Shown here piece by piece: positions 16,300-24,682 of a stretch of 64,000 bases of DNA. Each line of letters begins with the position of its first letter. Position 1 is the first letter of the stretch. Under the pieces are notes generated by a model. The model saw only the letters and a list, made by a program, of their open reading frames with translations, was not told where the DNA came from and did no database searches. The position numbers were made by a program, and so were the translations under genes. This DNA comes from an uncultured Shewanella sp. (GTDB lineage Bacteria > Pseudomonadota > Gammaproteobacteria > Enterobacterales > Shewanellaceae), in NCBI RefSeq assembly GCF_947501665.1, contig NZ_CANMWS010000006.1, positions 124,001-188,000 on the forward strand, read 5' to 3'.

Positions 16300-17118
16300 A
16301 TGTCTTCAAAAGCAAATAAAAACAATCACACCACAGCATATTTAGATCTCAACCAGCAAGCTTGGAATGAACGTACTTTACGGCATATCAAATCAGATTT
16401 TTATGATGTAGCTGGTTTTCTTAGCGGCAAATGTAGCCTAAATACCATAGAGCGGGAAGCCTTAGGTGACGTCAACAATCAGTCTTTATTGCATTTACAA
16501 TGTCATTTTGGTTTAGACACCTTATCCTGGGCTAAACGAGGAGCCAATGTCACTGGCATTGATTTATCACCTGTAGCCATTAAGCAAGCTCGCCAGTTGG
16601 CAAATAAAACAGGACTCAATGCTAATTTTATCTGCAATGATATTTATCAATACTTTGATGAAAAACAGCAAGAAAAAACTTCTGAACTTTTTGATATTGT
16701 ATTTACTTCCTATGGCGTCATTTGCTGGCTCAGCGATCTTAATCGCTGGGCACAAGGACTCAGCGCACGATTAAAGCCACACGGCGTATTTTATCTTGCA
16801 GAATTTCATCCCATTAATGATTTATTATCCGGTGATGATTACTTTGATACCAAGCAAGCACAAATCATCCAAGAACCCACATATACTGAAAACCATAATC
16901 ATGAAGTTAATACGCTGGCGCTGTGGTCACACAGTTTAAGTGATGTCATCAATGCATTACTTAACGCTGGTATTATGATTGATGCATTTAATGAATATCC
17001 GTATTCTCCCTATGCTGTCTCAGCGTCACTGGTAGAAGTGTCTCAGGGTCAATATGCTTCAACACACCAAGGAAAGTCGGTACCGTTAATTTACTCAATC
17101 AAAGGACATAAAGCATAA
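16300..17118 (+). CDS. Class I SAM-dependent methyltransferase
   Basis: The 272-residue product has SAM motif I in LLHLQCHFGLDTLSWAKRG (residues 63-81) followed by the acidic strand end GIDLS (86-90). Motif II/III-like strands FDIVFTSYGVICWLSDL follow. It is a Methyltransf_11/25-type fold with no signal peptide. The substrate is unknown (small molecule or cofactor). AGGAAAG lies about 5 bases before ATG 16300. It follows a candidate leader peptide and hairpin, hinting at attenuation or translational control. A terminator follows at 17138-17175. Confidence 0.85.
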   Translation: MSSKANKNNHTTAYLDLNQQAWNERTLRHIKSDFYDVAGFLSGKCSLNTIEREALGDVNNQSLLHLQCHFGLDTLSWAKRGANVTGIDLSPVAIKQARQLANKTGLNANFICNDIYQYFDEKQQEKTSELFDIVFTSYGVICWLSDLNRWAQGLSARLKPHGVFYLAEFHPINDLLSGDDYFDTKQAQIIQEPTYTENHNHEVNTLALWSHSLSDVINALLNAGIMIDAFNEYPYSPYAVSASLVEVSQGQYASTHQGKSVPLIYSIKGHKA

Positions 17119-17137
17119 AAAACACATAATTAACACA

Positions 17138-17175
17138 AATAATCTAAGGGATATAAACACTTCCTTAGGTTATTT
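17138..17175 (+). terminator. Terminator after the methyltransferase gene
   Basis: Arms AATAATCTAAGG and CCTTAGGTTATT pair with one mismatch around an 11-13 base loop, followed by a T-rich tract. Confidence 0.65.
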
Positions 17176-17294
17176 GTTATTAAGATTAATTTTCCTTTTT
17201 TTCTCTCATTGTTAAGACAGCGCACAGCTAAACTAAGCTAAGATGATGTTCAAAATATCTCACTCATCACGACTCATAACAATGGGATTAATCA

Positions 17295-17774
17295 ATGAAA
17301 AAATTATTATTTGCCTTTCTCTTGTACCCTCTATTTTTACATTCAGCATTTGCGAGAGATACCATAGAAAATTATTCCGTCAGTGACACTCTGGCACTTG
17401 AGCAGTCTAAAAGTATTCTTGGGGACGATATCAGCTTCTATTTTGGCAATACAGAGCATCCACCCATATTAAAAAGCTATGTTGAATTTAGCACCAATAA
17501 TAAAACCAATGCGTTTAATAAAACCGATAAAGAAGCCTGTCAGTGGGTCTTTTTATCCGCAATGAAAGAGTTACGCAATAAAGCCAGAAGTGTAGGTGGA
17601 AATGCTGTGATTAACATCAAATCCAATTACCGAGATAACCTCACCATCAGTGATACGACTTTTCAATGTGGGGCGGGGGCTATCATCGCCGGCGTTGCTT
17701 TAGTGGGTGATGTGGTCAAACTCGATAAGGCAAACATCACAACAAATGCTCCCAGTGATTATCAATTTGAATAG
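17295..17774 (+). CDS. Small exported protein often mislabelled 'excinuclease ATPase subunit'
   Basis: The 159-residue product has a signal peptide ending at AFA-R (residue 20). The mature domain contains KTNAFNKTDKEACQWVFLSA and GGNAVINIKSNY, then a C-terminal C-G-A-G-A-I-I-A-G-V-A-L-x-G-D-V. This is the pattern of small periplasmic proteins found in Vibrio and Shewanella, which probably have a YbjQ-like fold. There is no ATPase or UvrA motif, so the customary name should not be used. Two cysteines may form a disulfide. The role is unknown. Confidence 0.75.
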   Translation: MKKLLFAFLLYPLFLHSAFARDTIENYSVSDTLALEQSKSILGDDISFYFGNTEHPPILKSYVEFSTNNKTNAFNKTDKEACQWVFLSAMKELRNKARSVGGNAVINIKSNYRDNLTISDTTFQCGAGAIIAGVALVGDVVKLDKANITTNAPSDYQFE

Positions 17775-17790
17775 TTGACCATCTTTCTTC

Positions 17791-17832
17791 AAAAACCTAT
17801 CTATTCATTACGTATTGAATAAATAGGTTTTT
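17791..17832. terminator. Terminator after the small exported protein gene
   Basis: Arms AAAAACCTAT-CTATTCA and TTGAATAAATAGGTTTTT pair over about 16 bases with one bulge and end in a T-run. Confidence 0.8.
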
Positions 17833-17938
17833 GCCCAATTTTATTCTTCTTTTCAATCAACATTACCTTTTAAAAACGGTCAATATTGCCAATTAGAGTT
17901 AAACTTTCTAATGTCCATTAATATCAATTAGGCTGATT

Positions 17939-19099
17939 ATGCAGCGCATTTATTTCAACTGGTTAGCATACGCCCTGTGTTTCATTGGCTATATGACCTT
18001 AATGCTTTCTCCGCCACTTTCTCATGCCATTTCAACATCCCTAGGTTTAAGCACAAATAGAGTTCATTCAGGTATTGGACTTATTTTCTTACTTTTCTCT
18101 TTATCAGCCATATTATTGAGCACACTCTCAGATATTTTGGGAGTGAAAAAAGTCTTAAAAATTGCTCAATTAACTTCTATTTGTGGACTATTAGTAACGG
18201 GAAGTGCAGACAGTGAAATTACGTTTTATTTAGGCTGTATTCTCATTGGTAGTGGAACAGGAAGCTACTCAGCAATTGCCCGTGCCATTGTATTACGCCA
18301 TAGCCACAATAATGAAGAAATGAAACACAGCTTTTCTCATTTCTCTATGTACATTATTATCGCCCCTGTAGTGGCGTCTTATCTTTCTCGTGCGATGTTA
18401 GATCTTAATTGGCGATGGGCGTATTACTTTATGGCTTGTATTGAAGTAGTGTTGTTTTTTTCTGCTTTATTTATTCTCTCTCGAGATAAAAAACCACAAC
18501 AATTAATTGCTTTAAAAAACATACTCTCACACTTTAAATACTGTCTATCTCAAAAGCAATTTGTATTGAATTGTGCCGCCATAGGAATTAGTTTTACGCT
18601 ATTTATGCAAGTGATCTTAACCAATATACATCTTGTTTTATCCGATATAAAAGTTATCAGTGATATTCATTACAACCTATTCTTGCTTGGAATTAGCATT
18701 ATCTATATTGGCGGTATTTTAACTTATAGGCATTACATACACTTAAGTCATCAAGCTTACATGAAGATCGCAGCACTGTTATTATTAAGTGTGAGTATCG
18801 CAGGTATTATTTTTTCACATAACAATCTGTTGTATATGATGATTTCAATTTACATTATGTGTTTTAGTCTAGGCTTCTTTATTCCTTTATCCACAGGCGC
18901 TGCAATGATTTATATCAATAAAGCCCAAGGGATCGCTTCAGCTTTATTTACCTTTGCTTTTGCTCTCACCTCCAGCATCTTCTCTTTTATTGAAGCTCAT
19001 AGTCAACTTAGCTCTTATCAATACATGCTAAGTGCATCAATAATATCCACCTTATTACTGTTCATTATTTCCTTTTGTTTTTTCATTAAAAAAAACTAA
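17939..19099 (+). CDS. MFS transporter (Bcr/CflA-like multidrug efflux type)
   Basis: The 386-residue product has about 12 hydrophobic helices. The TM2-TM3 loop carries SDILGVKKV, a variant of the MFS G-x-L-x-D-R/K signature. Length and architecture fit the drug:H+ antiporter-1 subgroup. The exported compound cannot be inferred. Its 3' end overlaps the convergent elyC gene by 45 bp (19055-19099), so each transcript crosses the other's end. Confidence 0.8.
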   Translation: MQRIYFNWLAYALCFIGYMTLMLSPPLSHAISTSLGLSTNRVHSGIGLIFLLFSLSAILLSTLSDILGVKKVLKIAQLTSICGLLVTGSADSEITFYLGCILIGSGTGSYSAIARAIVLRHSHNNEEMKHSFSHFSMYIIIAPVVASYLSRAMLDLNWRWAYYFMACIEVVLFFSALFILSRDKKPQQLIALKNILSHFKYCLSQKQFVLNCAAIGISFTLFMQVILTNIHLVLSDIKVISDIHYNLFLLGISIIYIGGILTYRHYIHLSHQAYMKIAALLLLSVSIAGIIFSHNNLLYMMISIYIMCFSLGFFIPLSTGAAMIYINKAQGIASALFTFAFALTSSIFSFIEAHSQLSSYQYMLSASIISTLLLFIISFCFFIKKN

Positions 19100-19843
19100 C
19101 TTTATCTTTTGCCAAATAATACCTAACCATTCATGTATCGCCCATGTCGACATTTGTAAATTTTGAACCTCTGGATATAACTGAGTGATATTAAAAGCGA
19201 TCGGACTGTTACGGCTCAGGTGCATCGTTGGTGCAGGTACCACATTCACACCTCCTTGTTCATAAAACGTCATCGTACGCCTCATATGATTCGCCGTTGT
19301 CACAACGGCGACCTTATGTTGCCCAACCACTCCTTTTATGACTTGCACTTCTTCTTCTGTATCTCTTGGTTGTTCAAAAATCTGAATATGCGCTGCGGGT
19401 ACGCCCAAAGATAAAGCAAGCTCTCTATGCATATCAGCAGTCGAACGTTTTGCACTTATCCCTGCATACCCCGATAACAAAAGGTGTGCTTGGGGATTTA
19501 AACGCCATATTCGTACTGCCTCTACCACCCTTAAGGTCGATGTATAAGTTAATTGGCTCGTTATAGGCAACGTCTCATCCTCAATATGTCCATTACCTAA
19601 CACATGAATAAACGCCACTTTCTCGTCATTAAATGCAGGATATTGATATTCTAATGGGCTAATCAATGAAAACGCTACGGGTGATAAACTTAATGCGTAT
19701 AAGCCTGAAAGGGAAAACAGTAATACAATAGCCCCTTGTTTTGTTTTGTTACGCCAAAATAATACTAAAGCCATAACGCTCAAAAATAACGCAATAGGTA
19801 AAGGCATCAACAAATTACCTAGTATCCATTTAATATAAAACAT
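19055..19843 (-). CDS. elyC: Envelope biogenesis factor ElyC (DUF218)
   Basis: The 262-residue product closely matches the family length (E. coli ElyC 259). Two N-terminal transmembrane helices (about 8-30 and 36-57) are followed by a periplasmic DUF218 domain. This carries V-L-G-x-G-H (81-86), L-L-S-G (about 121), E-x-x-R-D-T-E-E-E-V and V-V-T-T-A-N-H-M-R-R. The family is linked to undecaprenyl-phosphate metabolism and peptidoglycan assembly at low temperature. It begins 5 bases after csrD ends, so it is probably co-transcribed with it. Confidence 0.85.
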   Translation of the reverse strand: MFYIKWILGNLLMPLPIALFLSVMALVLFWRNKTKQGAIVLLFSLSGLYALSLSPVAFSLISPLEYQYPAFNDEKVAFIHVLGNGHIEDETLPITSQLTYTSTLRVVEAVRIWRLNPQAHLLLSGYAGISAKRSTADMHRELALSLGVPAAHIQIFEQPRDTEEEVQVIKGVVGQHKVAVVTTANHMRRTMTFYEQGGVNVVPAPTMHLSRNSPIAFNITQLYPEVQNLQMSTWAIHEWLGIIWQKIKLVFFNEKTKGNNEQ

Positions 19844-19848
19844 TGTTA

Positions 19849-21762
19849 TTACACTTCTTCTTCAATAAGCTCACTAAAAAATGGACCTTGCCCAATATTA
19901 ACACCTAAAATCAATAAGGTTTGCCATTCTTCAAATGACGTCACTCCTTCTGCACCAAAAATAATATCTTTACGAGGCATCCCCCCCATTAAACTTCTAA
20001 TAAAAAGTTGGTTTTCTTCTCGAAGATGAATTTTTCGAATAATTGACTTATGCAGCTTAACAAAATCAAAATGACATTGTTTAATATATTGAGCGCTCAC
20101 AACCTGTTGGCCGACTCTGTCAACACATAATGCGGCACCCATTTTTTGCATCATATTTAAGGTATCTTGTATTTTGTCTAGATGATTAACGACGATAATT
20201 TCATTCACTTCAAAAATTAAGTGCGATGTTAAGTGTCGATATTCTAACAAAATGCGCATCAGCCAACGAATAAAAGCACGACTCATTAATGTATCCAAAC
20301 TCAAATTGATACTGTATTTAGTGCCTTCGCCTTTTTGACTCCGTAAAATATCAAAAAGAACAGTTTCAATTACTTGTCTTTCGATTTGAGGCGTTAAACC
20401 ACACTTTATCGCCATAGGCAAAAATAAAGTCGCACGAATAAGATGACCTTGCGTATCTCTCAGCCTGCAAGTCACTTCTCTATGCTGCTCAAGCATTTCA
20501 TTATCGAAAACGGTACGAGAAAATGCAAATACCCTTTTACTAACTAACGCACTTTCAAGAAAGCTTCTCCATTGAACTGAGCCTTTTGATAAATCACGAT
20601 CTAATGCACCTTTATCATACATAAACCAACTGCTGGTTCCTTGGAGTTGAGCCGCTCTTAAGGCCATGTCGGCTTCTTCTAATAAAATGGCTTTATCTTC
20701 TCCAATATTAAAATAGGCGCCTCCCAAGTGCACAAAATCATTGCTTTGTCCAATGACACTCGCCACTTGCCTTAAACAAATTTTCAATAACTTAGCCGCT
20801 AATCTATCTGCCTCAGTCTGGGAGATCTGTGGCACTATAATGGCAAATTGATTAAAAGAACGACGTGCAAAAAAGCTATTAACTTGTAACGATAGTACTT
20901 GATTTATAGGTAAGATAATTAAAGAGAGTATTTCATCTACCTTTTCCTGACTGCTATCTTGTTGCAGTAAGTCTAAATCTTCTATTTCTAAAAAATACAT
21001 CACACCGGGCATTGTCATTTTCTGCTCATCGGTCAATGCATCAAGACGATTATCAAAAAAAACACGATTACCGATGCCTGTATCAGGATCTAAAAAGGTA
21101 TTAGAACGAATGGATTGATCAAAACGCGCTCTTTGTTTTGATGCATCTTCTAACTCTTGAAGCAACCGAGTCAGCGCTCTGTTTATCACTCTAGGCTGAC
21201 CTGCACCTGTTTCTGTGAGGGCTTTATCATAATCCCCCTTTAAAATTCGTTGACTTCGCTGAGCAAGATGTTCAATGCCCTCTAATTGTTCTGAAAACCA
21301 ATAAAAACCAAAACGGACAACCGCAACAACAATCAGTCCCCCTAGTAACATAATTAGCGCTTCATACCAACCCACATGCTTAAGTGTAAAGGGCTCTGGT
21401 AATGTCAACTTCATCACAATACCCTGCTCTTTATTAATGACTTTTTCATAAGTCACAATATTAGGGTGCCCATTTTTATCTTTATATTCAAAAATCTTCT
21501 CACCATTTTTACTAAGAGAGAAATGTTTGGCCTTAAAAGCAATTAAAATAGGCGGCAGCCAAGAATCAAATTTCCATTCATTATCATGCTTATAATGACT
21601 CACAAGCATGCTTTCTATTTCTCTGACTTTCTGTTGCTGAAACTCATAAGTCAGTTGAACAAAACTGAGTACCGCTGTAAAAAAAAAGATAAACGCCACC
21701 CCAGCTAAAGAGATTAACCAAAAGCTCGTCAATTTTTTACTCAGCATACGGGTGAGTTTCAT
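19849..21762 (-). CDS. csrD: CsrD/MshH-type regulator with degenerate GGDEF and EAL domains
   Basis: The 637-residue length is close to E. coli CsrD (646). TM helices lie near residues 12-35 and 131-152, with an extracytoplasmic segment between them and a HAMP-like coiled helix after. A GGDEF-like domain follows (D-P-D-T-G-I-G-N-R near 222, active site replaced by R-S-F-N-Q). The EAL-like domain has the signature replaced by E-V-N-E. CsrD directs RNase E decay of the small RNAs CsrB/C and so tunes CsrA activity. Loss of both catalytic motifs matches that non-enzymatic role. elyC is immediately downstream. Confidence 0.85.
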   Translation of the reverse strand: MKLTRMLSKKLTSFWLISLAGVAFIFFFTAVLSFVQLTYEFQQQKVREIESMLVSHYKHDNEWKFDSWLPPILIAFKAKHFSLSKNGEKIFEYKDKNGHPNIVTYEKVINKEQGIVMKLTLPEPFTLKHVGWYEALIMLLGGLIVVAVVRFGFYWFSEQLEGIEHLAQRSQRILKGDYDKALTETGAGQPRVINRALTRLLQELEDASKQRARFDQSIRSNTFLDPDTGIGNRVFFDNRLDALTDEQKMTMPGVMYFLEIEDLDLLQQDSSQEKVDEILSLIILPINQVLSLQVNSFFARRSFNQFAIIVPQISQTEADRLAAKLLKICLRQVASVIGQSNDFVHLGGAYFNIGEDKAILLEEADMALRAAQLQGTSSWFMYDKGALDRDLSKGSVQWRSFLESALVSKRVFAFSRTVFDNEMLEQHREVTCRLRDTQGHLIRATLFLPMAIKCGLTPQIERQVIETVLFDILRSQKGEGTKYSINLSLDTLMSRAFIRWLMRILLEYRHLTSHLIFEVNEIIVVNHLDKIQDTLNMMQKMGAALCVDRVGQQVVSAQYIKQCHFDFVKLHKSIIRKIHLREENQLFIRSLMGGMPRKDIIFGAEGVTSFEEWQTLLILGVNIGQGPFFSELIEEEV

Positions 21763-21797
21763 GCTAATGACTTCCCTTTATTCCAACGATTACCATC

Positions 21798-21824
21798 AAA
21801 AAAGGCGCCAGTAGGCGCCCTTTT
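21798..21824 (-). terminator. Terminator after malic enzyme
   Basis: A GC-rich stem (GGCGCC / GGCGCC extended by A/T pairs) has loop AGTA and is flanked by A and T runs. It lies about 20 bases beyond the malic enzyme stop at 21843 and before csrD. Confidence 0.85.
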
Positions 21825-21842
21825 AGTATTACACATTTCCAC

Positions 21843-23090
21843 TTAAACCATATAATCTTCAGGTAAAGCAGTTAATACGGATACACCTGAATCAATAGCC
21901 GCTTGTGCAACGGCTTTCGCCACATGAGATAAAAGGCGAGGATCCATTGGCTTAGGGATCACATAATCAGGACCAAAGCTCAACGCCTCAACATCAGGAT
22001 ATGCTGCTAACACTGAAGCAGGTACCGCTTCTTTTGCTAAGTCAGCAATTGCATGCACCGCTGCAATTTTCATTTCATCATTAATTTTTGATGCACGCAC
22101 ATCTAATGCACCACGAAAAATAAAAGGAAAACACAGAACATTGTTCACTTGGTTAGGGTAATCACTTCTTCCAGTCCCCATAATCAAGTCTTGGCGAATA
22201 TCATGGGCTAATTCAGGTTTAATTTCAGGATCTGGATTTGAACAAGCAAAAATAACAGGCTTATCCGCCATTAATGCCACATTTTCATCCGATAACACAT
22301 CAGGGCCTGACAAACCGAGGAAAGCATCAGCTCCAACAATCACATCTTCTAAGGTTCTTTTTTCAGTATGGTTAGCAAATAGCGCTTTATATTCATTAAT
22401 ATCAGTACGCTCACTGTGGATCACACCTTTTCTGTCCAACATATACACATTGTTACGTTGAACACCACACTTCACTAGCATCGTCATACAGGCAATTGCT
22501 GCTGCGCCCGCTCCCATACAAACAATCACGGCATCTTCAATTTTTTTGCCTTGAATTTCCAATGCATTGATCATCCCTGCAGCCGTCACAATCGCAGTAC
22601 CATGTTGATCATCATGAAAAACAGGAACATTACAACGTTCGATTAATGCTTTTTCAATTTCAAAACATTCAGGCGCCTTAATATCTTCAAGGTTAATGCC
22701 GCCAAATGTATCTGCAATAGCCTCAACAGTATTAATGAACTGCTCAGATGTATCATGCTTCACTTCAATATCGGTCGCATCAATATTTGCAAAATGTTTA
22801 AAGAGAAGTGCTTTACCTTCCATAACAGGCTTTGAGGCTAATGGCCCTAAATTACCTAAACCTAAAATAGCAGTACCATTAGAAATAACCGCAACGGTAT
22901 TCCCCTTTCCTGTATACCGATAAGCCGTTTCTGGATTTTCTGCAATTTCGCGTACAGGCTCAGCGACCCCTGGGCTATACGCAAGTGAGAGATCCATACT
23001 GGTTTCAGCGGGTTTAGTCAGACAAACTGCGGTTTTGCCTGGAACCGGAAATTCATGATAGTCGAGAGCTTGTTGACGAAAATCTGCCAT
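21843..23090 (-). CDS. Malate dehydrogenase (oxaloacetate-decarboxylating), short MaeB-like form
   Basis: The 415-residue product has malic enzyme blocks: AYSPGVAEPVREI (38-50), ALLFKHFANIDATDIEV, PVFHDDQHGTAIV (metal-binding Asp pair), VCMGAGAAAIA (nucleotide-binding G-x-G-x-x-A) and FACSNPDPEI. It ends near residue 415, so it lacks the phosphotransacetylase-like domain of long MaeB. It converts malate to pyruvate and CO2 with reduction of NAD(P), giving pyruvate and reducing power. AGGA precedes ATG 23090. It is monocistronic with its own terminator. Confidence 0.92.
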   Translation of the reverse strand: MADFRQQALDYHEFPVPGKTAVCLTKPAETSMDLSLAYSPGVAEPVREIAENPETAYRYTGKGNTVAVISNGTAILGLGNLGPLASKPVMEGKALLFKHFANIDATDIEVKHDTSEQFINTVEAIADTFGGINLEDIKAPECFEIEKALIERCNVPVFHDDQHGTAIVTAAGMINALEIQGKKIEDAVIVCMGAGAAAIACMTMLVKCGVQRNNVYMLDRKGVIHSERTDINEYKALFANHTEKRTLEDVIVGADAFLGLSGPDVLSDENVALMADKPVIFACSNPDPEIKPELAHDIRQDLIMGTGRSDYPNQVNNVLCFPFIFRGALDVRASKINDEMKIAAVHAIADLAKEAVPASVLAAYPDVEALSFGPDYVIPKPMDPRLLSHVAKAVAQAAIDSGVSVLTALPEDYMV

Positions 23091-23644
23091 TTATTTAATC
23101 CTGAGTGCGACGAATAATATTTTGTAATAGGCCAGTAACCTAAAACACAACCACATTGTTCGATTTTCATAAACAAAAAAATGAAAAATCAATGCAGCAT
23201 TTAAATTGAGGCGCTAAAGATACGCGATTTTACCCGCTTTTCAAACTATAGATTTTCTTTTTCTGACCTAATGATATAGAGATGTTATTAAAGCTTCATT
23301 TTTATTAATTATCTAGAAGACTTAATTATAATATTCAACCTCAATTATGTAGAAATAATACGTTCAAAGTCTATTTAAACAGTATGTTTTGCACTAAAAA
23401 TGAAAAAAATATTGTAAAACTTACCAATATAATTTCAAGTATTAATAATCTTGCTCTATTAAGCGACATAAAAGCTACATCAAAGGTGCTTAACATAAAA
23501 TTAACCTAAGAAACAGGTTAGACCTCTGTCCATAGAGTCAATTGTGTCTTTATAAGAATAATATAACCTTAATCAGCGTCAATACGACTTAAAGAGTATA
23601 CCCAATTGATCAGTTTAATCAGGGGCTGCTGATCTGTCGCCTTC
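23091..23644. other. Intergenic region upstream of malic enzyme
   Basis: No gene is supported. The first 150 bases presumably hold the malic enzyme promoter on the minus strand. Near 23595 is a TATACCC motif and a palindromic GATCAG...CTGATC, similar in style to the ends of the repeat element that follows. It may be part of an older nested insertion. Confidence 0.4.
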
Positions 23645-23986
23645 ATACCCGTGATACTTAAAGATGCATGTTTTCAGAGCCTGTAAAAGATCCTAATTCA
23701 AGGCGTATTCTTGTAAAAGAAAAGGTGCAAAAATGCTTATTACCTTTTAAGGTGATGCAACTTCGATATAGGTGCTTTTACAGACCGCCCAAAGGGTTAA
23801 CTCTTTTGAGTAAAAAGGAAAGCCTTTTATACAGCGTAACTGAACATCAGCTTAGGATCACTAGGCACTATGTTCAGCTGACCATCAAGGATGATGGAAA
23901 TGTCATTTATGCAGGAGTAATGAATGACCTTGTCTAAAAGACTTTTCATTCCAGCTAAAGCCTGCATTTTCAAGTATCACGGATAT
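23645..23986. mobile_element. MITE-like element with 26-bp imperfect terminal inverted repeats
   Basis: The left end 23645-23670 and the reverse complement of 23961-23986 agree at 22 of 26 positions. They share an uninterrupted CCGTGATACTT core. TA dinucleotides lie at both outer ends, consistent with TA target duplication. The 342-bp interior has no transposase. An 89-codon frame inside (23668-23937) starts within the left terminal repeat and is probably fortuitous. A 15-base piece of the right end recurs at 26370-26384. Confidence 0.6.
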
Positions 23987-24055
23987 AAATGATGTTCGAA
24001 ATAAAGATGGTTTAATCACGGCGATAAACATGGAAAGCGAGACTTTAGTCTAAAA

Positions 24056-24243
24056 TAACCTGAACTCGGAATGACGAGTGTCAAAGAAAACAAATAACCA
24101 ATTAAATCAACAATTTAAAGTCAAACCAATTATTCTTTACTGTTTAATTTGGCTAAATACCGCTATTTTTGTCTATATCAAGGCGGGATTTCGTGTCTAA
24201 TAGAGGGCTATTAAGCGGCGCTGCTTATCCCGAGTACAGGTTA
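24056..24243. mobile_element. Short MITE-like element, about 188 bp
   Basis: The left end TAACCTGAACTCGGAAT and the reverse complement of the right end (TAACCTGTACTCGGGAT) agree at 15 of 17 bases. The interior is noncoding and AT-rich. A further copy of the end sequence (TAACCTGAACTCGAAATA) occurs alone at 56623-56640, which supports a dispersed family. Confidence 0.55.
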
Positions 24244-24265
24244 AAGTAAAAAACGTAGACAGCAA

Positions 24266-24292
24266 AAAGGCGCCATAAGGCGCCTTTTTAAA
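24266..24292 (-). terminator. Terminator of rpmE
   Basis: AAAAAGGCGCC and GGCGCCTTTTT pair around an ATAA loop, 20 bases after the rpmE stop. It is symmetrical, so active on either strand. Confidence 0.9.
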
Positions 24293-24311
24293 TTCAATGC
24301 AGAAGTAATGA

Positions 24312-24524
24312 TTACTTCTTACCAAGTGCACCAAAGCGCTTGTTGAACTTATCGATACGTCCGCCCGTATCCATAACTTTTTGTGTACCTGTGTAGAACG
24401 GGTGACAAGCACCACATACGTCTAAATGTAAATCTTTACCTACAGTAGAGTTTACTTTGATAGTGTTACCACAAGTACAAGTCGCAGTGATTTCTGCGTA
24501 ATCAGGATGAATGCCTGCTTTCAT
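24312..24524 (-). CDS. rpmE: 50S ribosomal protein L31, zinc-binding type
   Basis: The 70 residues match L31 throughout: MKAGIHPDY start, a C-x-C pair (16, 18) and a C-x-x-C pair (37, 40) forming the zinc site, then HPFYTGTQK and a [10 protein letters not shown] end. GAGG lies about 9 bases before ATG 24524. The cysteine set identifies the zinc-containing C+ paralogue. It is monocistronic with its own strong terminator. Confidence 0.97.
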   Translation of the reverse strand: MKAGIHPDYAEITATCTCGNTIKVNSTVGKDLHLDVCGACHPFYTGTQKVMDTGGRIDKFNKRFGALGKK

Positions 24525-24682
24525 TGGAATTACCTCAATTTAAGGCCATGTCGCTCTTCCAACCCGAAGTCGGACACCACATGCTGTGAATACAATATTT
24601 TAAGTCGCAGGATTTTACAGCAGATAATGATGAGTTACAAGCCTATTACCCTATTGAAATCACCTGCCACCATAAACGGAGA

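Noticed and set aside
23668..23937. 89-codon plus-strand frame inside the 342-bp element
   Set aside because: It starts inside the left terminal repeat, has no ribosome-binding site and no protein-like domain. Most likely a chance frame in a mobile repeat.
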